Shown one piece after another: positions 61,400 to 64,000 of a DNA stretch of 64,000 bases; position 1 is the first letter of the stretch, and every line of letters begins with the position of its first letter. The stretch comes from Athripsodes cinereus. Its lineage: Eukaryota > Arthropoda > Insecta > Trichoptera > Leptoceridae. The notes below the pieces were generated by a model. That model was not told where the DNA came from, did not search any database, and saw only the letters and a program-made list of their open reading frames with translations. Where the stretch lies: positions 22,395,447 through 22,459,446 of the forward strand of contig OX388319.1 in assembly GCA_947579605.1 (NCBI GenBank). Reading direction: 5' to 3'. The translations under genes and the position numbers were made by a program.

Positions 61400-61800
61400 G
61401 CCCATCTCTTCGCAGACCAAACATGGTCTGCGAAGAGAAAGGTATATCATTAAAAAAAACTTCTGATTAAAGAAAACGGAGAGGAAATATCCTCTTCGTT
61501 TTTCTAAGAAGGACGTCAAAGGTCAAAAGAGGATATAATGAAATCTGACGCAGAATAGCTTAACTTATAAAAAAATGCAGGATCTGTTCATGATTTATTC
61601 ACATAACACAATATCATTATTCATAGTTAAATCAAAAGGTTCTTTAGTAAATATTAAAGTGGGCTGATGGTTTGTTCTAGAAGGTGGTGCGGTGGGAATA
61701 TAAAAATAGCTTATAATTGAAAATGTCGTTTTTCGTTCTGGAATATTCTCTGAATTTATAAACGCGGTATGTATCAGCGTCCCTAAGTGCGTCACTGGTG
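61400..61800. other. Small palindrome and unassigned DNA
   Basis: CATCTCTTCGCAGACCAAAC, ATGGTCTGCGAAGAGAAAGG contains an 11-bp inverted repeat CTCTTCGCAGA around CCAAACATGG. Nothing else recognised. Confidence 0.4.
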
Positions 61801-61819
61801 TAAATTGACTAATATGCCC

Positions 61820-61985
61820 TCATGGGGGATATCTTCCAAAAGTAGGGTAGCCAGTAGGCTAACTGAATGCCTAATTATATGTCTCTGGACACTAATTTGT
61901 TCATATCTTTTGTCATTATTTTATTTATTTATTTATTCTCTACTGCACATTGACGACAGGCTAATTTACACATAGGTAAATACAT
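61820..61985 (-). repeat. Repeat A scrap and LINE tail T1
   Basis: GGGGGATATCTTCCAAAAGT, AGGGTAGCCAGTAGGCTAAC resembles the end of reversed repeat A. TTTATTTATTTATTCTCTAC, TGCACATTGACGACAGGC is a reversed T1 tail. Confidence 0.45.
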
Positions 61986-62014
61986 TTGAATCAAATAGGA
62001 ACAATCTTCTTCTT

Positions 62015-62170
62015 CGTGATGTAGATCGTTAGTTCGGAAGTTGATGCCTCTTGTGATACTGAAGACCAGCTGTCTTTCCATCTTTTTGATGGTCTTCCTC
62101 GGGGACGTGAACCGATTGGTGTTTCTTTAGCAGCTATATGTACGATTCTGTTATCAGCCATCTGATCTAC
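62015..62170 (-). pseudogene. LINE ORF2 C-terminus
   Basis: The minus-strand frame DVDQMADNRIVHIAAKETPI, GSRPRGRPSKRWKDSWSSVS, QEASTSELTIYI resembles the RRPRGRPxKRWxDD stretch at the end of several LINE proteins. Short and truncated. Confidence 0.6.
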
Positions 62171-62177
62171 ATCCGAT

Positions 62178-62335
62178 CAAATACAATAATTTAATCAATA
62201 TATGTACATAGAGCGAGTTTATTGAAGAGGCCCGATTTCTTCCAACTAACCCAATTTCATGAAACTTTCACAAAGGAAAAGAGGAGGTTAAAAAGGGACA
62301 AAAAAACAGATGTCAAATTTTGAATGATAAAGTTT
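62178..62335 (-). mobile_element. LINE 3' tail T1 with part of its 3' UTR
   Basis: AATCAATATATGTACATAGAG, GCGAGTTTATTGAAGAGGCC, TTCTTCCAACTAACCCAATT, TCATGAAACTTTCACA and GATGTCAAATTTTGAATGA run in the same order as 18560-18930 without the SINE. Confidence 0.68.
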
Positions 62336-62611
62336 TCTTTGACTGGAATATCTTTGCACCTTTGCCTTACTTTGTTTTGTTGACACCTTTGTCTTACTTT
62401 GTTTCTTTTTTTATTTTAGTTTTACTTGTGGATCTATATATTTTATTCTCAATAAACTTTCTTAAGTACTTAAAGGGACATTGAAGAGAGTATAAAAGAT
62501 ATCCATAATGGCGATTTTGGTCGGCCGGCCCTACAAACCTGATCAATGGTAGGTTTGAAGGGCCGCGAACATTAGTTTGAATGTGCGAATAAAAAGGAGT
62601 CTACGGCTCCT

Positions 62612-62793
62612 GGGCCCGTAATCAAAATGCATTTCAGCGTTACGTTTTCGTTCGAATATGGACGACGTTGCAAGAAAGTGTCATCTTTCGTAGCTAAAAT
62701 ACACAATTCGCTACGAAAATTGACACTTTTTGAGCGACGTCGTCTATATTCGAACAAAAACTTAACGCCAAAATGTGTTTTGACTACGGGCCC
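62612..62793. mobile_element. MITE-2-related fold-back element
   Basis: The left arm GGGCCCGTAATCAAAATGC, AGCGTTACGTTTTCGTTCG, AATATGGACGACGTTGCAAG, AAAGTGTCATCTTTCGTAGC is mirrored by the right arm ending TTGACTACGGGCCC. The ends GGGCCCGTAGTCAAAAC resemble the GAGCCCGTAGACAAAC of 38245-38396. Confidence 0.78.
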
Positions 62794-63049
62794 TGAGATA
62801 TTCGAATGAAAAGCTTTTTTTGCTTGATTTAGGAACCGATAAAATAACTGTTACTCCGAATTTATAATTAAGACTGAAAATGCAAAATGAAATTTTTGTG
62901 TAAAAGATTTTATCTGTACCGTATAATTTAATGAGTAGGTACCTAATATGGCCAATTCTGAATCATAAAATAGTTTAGTTGCACTAACTAAGTGTAAGGA
63001 GATAGTTGAGTCATAATATTTAGTTCAAATTCGTATTCACAGTTTTACT

Positions 63050-63215
63050 ATACTACTACTATACCATCACGGCATATCCCACAAGTGGGGTAGCCAGCAG
63101 ATCAGCTGCATGTAAGAAACACGCAAACTGTCCTCTTCGTGCCAATATAAAATCAAGAAATTCAGGATGGGTGGCAAACCTCATCGCTGAATTTAAGATG
63201 TAAAATGTCTTATTC
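63050..63215 (-). repeat. Repeat A, 3' half with (TAG)n tail
   Basis: TACTATACTACTACTATACC, ATCACGGCATATCCCACAAG, GTAGCCAGCAGATCAGCTGC, GGCAAACCTCATCGCTGAAT, TTAAGATGTAAAATGTCTTA. The CTA array is the tail read in reverse. Confidence 0.82.
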
Positions 63216-63241
63216 ACAGTTTTCCGTACTAAAACTAATTT

Positions 63242-63415
63242 TTAAAAAAAAAAAAAAAGATATACCTACTTTATAACAAAACCCAAATACAACCTTATAC
63301 ACCTTTCACACTAAGCTAAAAGCTTGTGCCGTGAAAAGGGAGTTTGCCGGCACCTGGGATCGAACCACCGACCCCCTGTTCTGTAGGCCGAGACTCTACC
63401 TCCAGGCTACCGACT
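63242..63415 (-). mobile_element. SINE-1
   Basis: Reading along plus: poly(A), AGATATACC, AACAAAACCCAAATACAACC, CTAAGCTAAAAGCTTGTGCC, GGCACCTGGGATCGAACC (B box reversed), GAGACTCTACCTCCAGGCTACCG in two overlapping blocks. The tail side shows A on the plus strand although the element is reversed, as in 18841-18864 where both T and A runs occur. Confidence 0.8.
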
Positions 63416-63419
63416 TTAG

Positions 63420-64000
63420 TTAGCTAGTTCATTTTGACACCTTAGTACAACTATAAATTTCGAGAATCTATGGATTTCGTATTCAGAACGAAATTTTAGT
63501 TGACATCTGACAACTACAATTAGTTGTATTTGGCAGAATTTTATTCGCGACTTTTAATGTGCGAATATTATTAGTTGCTGTCATCTTGCCGCAGAATATT
63601 GCTATATTTTGGAAGTTTAAAGTTGTTTTTTCAATTAAAAGTAAAAAAATGGATATTTTTGGGGTCCTCGCAACTCTTGGCATCTATAAATTGTAAAATT
63701 ATACCACCACCGACGCAAATGCGAACGTCAAAATATACCGGCAAATCTGACATTTCACAATTTTCACGCGCGACAACTATTAAAGTGTTGCCAGAAGCGT
63801 AAATCGGAACGTGAAAAACATTTTTTATTGCGACATCACCGACTAATATTTGTTTGTCCCATAGATTTTACCGTTTGCCCTTGGTGGTTATCGAGTTTAT
63901 AGTCGTTTATAGTTCGTAACTAATACTGAATACGAATTTGTACTATAATGACTAATATTAGTCAACTATTATTAGTTAGTTTAGTTAGTTCATCAAGAAT
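63420..64000. other. No recognised feature
   Basis: Repeated TAGTTAGT/ATTAGT motifs and no identifiable gene or TE up to the window end. Confidence 0.5.

Overview
This window is non-coding, AT-rich, repeat-dense eukaryotic DNA, almost certainly from an insect and probably a moth or butterfly. The reasons are the many TAGGTACCTA-type motifs, a short Helitron ending in CGGGTCAGCTAG, and LINE tails carrying GGAAGAGATCGC...GCGATAA, all of which I associate with Lepidoptera; no search could be run. I found no convincing exon of a host gene, no true tRNA or rRNA gene, and no prokaryotic features. Nearly everything recognisable is a transposable element (TE), a fragment of one, or a satellite.

Layout. 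0-2.4 kb: a Helitron end inside a LINE reverse-transcriptase fragment, local tandem repeats, and a second LINE C-terminus. 2.4-7.5 kb: an apparently intact CR1-like non-LTR retrotransposon with two ORFs overlapping at ATGA (ORF1, coiled coil plus a degenerate SGNH domain; ORF2, endonuclease plus reverse transcriptase). 7.5-20 kb: LINE tails, tRNA-derived SINEs, fold-back elements, a 902-bp hAT-type element with a perfect 8-bp target duplication, and Penelope-like palindromes. 20.2-22.3 kb: a tandem duplication, one copy of which carries a 1,499-bp hAT-type insertion while the other keeps the empty site. 23-30.6 kb: SINEs, a Gypsy-type LTR with a tRNA-Trp-like primer site, a Penelope-like element (PLE) with a GIY-YIG endonuclease between inverted ends, and a 211-bp hAT element. 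31-41 kb: LINE 3' ends, several with nested insertions. 41-43.2 kb: another PLE palindrome, a 3 x 190-bp tandem array and a complete 297-bp Helitron. 43-52 kb: dispersed repeats and an 81-bp satellite interrupted by a retroposon. 52-64 kb: SINEs, a dead mariner, RNase-H-type LINE debris, a 340-bp TIR element with a 9-bp duplication, nested fold-back elements and an L2-like LINE end.

Family names used here are my own labels. Repeat A: a retroposon of about 245 bp ending GCCGTGATGGTATAGTAGTAG, with about two dozen copies or fragments. SINE-1, SINE-2, SINE-3: tRNA-headed SINEs. Tail T1 (GGAAGAGATCGC...GCGATAA...AATAAATAAAT) and tail T2 (AGTGATAATCTCGCCACTGCAT...ATGATGTGCAAGAA): LINE 3' ends. LINE-W (IREWTG...AAQDRD) and LINE-V (GRGRPRD...RLAENREEW): two LINE C-terminus families. 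MITE-1 to MITE-4: fold-back families. PLE: Penelope-like element.

The most interesting signal is a set of at least six PLE ends, diverged in sequence, that share one layout. Each has a CUGANGA-stem-GAAA block resembling a hammerhead ribozyme. In most copies this lies 50-115 bases before an ATG that opens a reading frame starting M-x-F-[HY]-[SQ]. Four of them occur as head-to-head palindromes.
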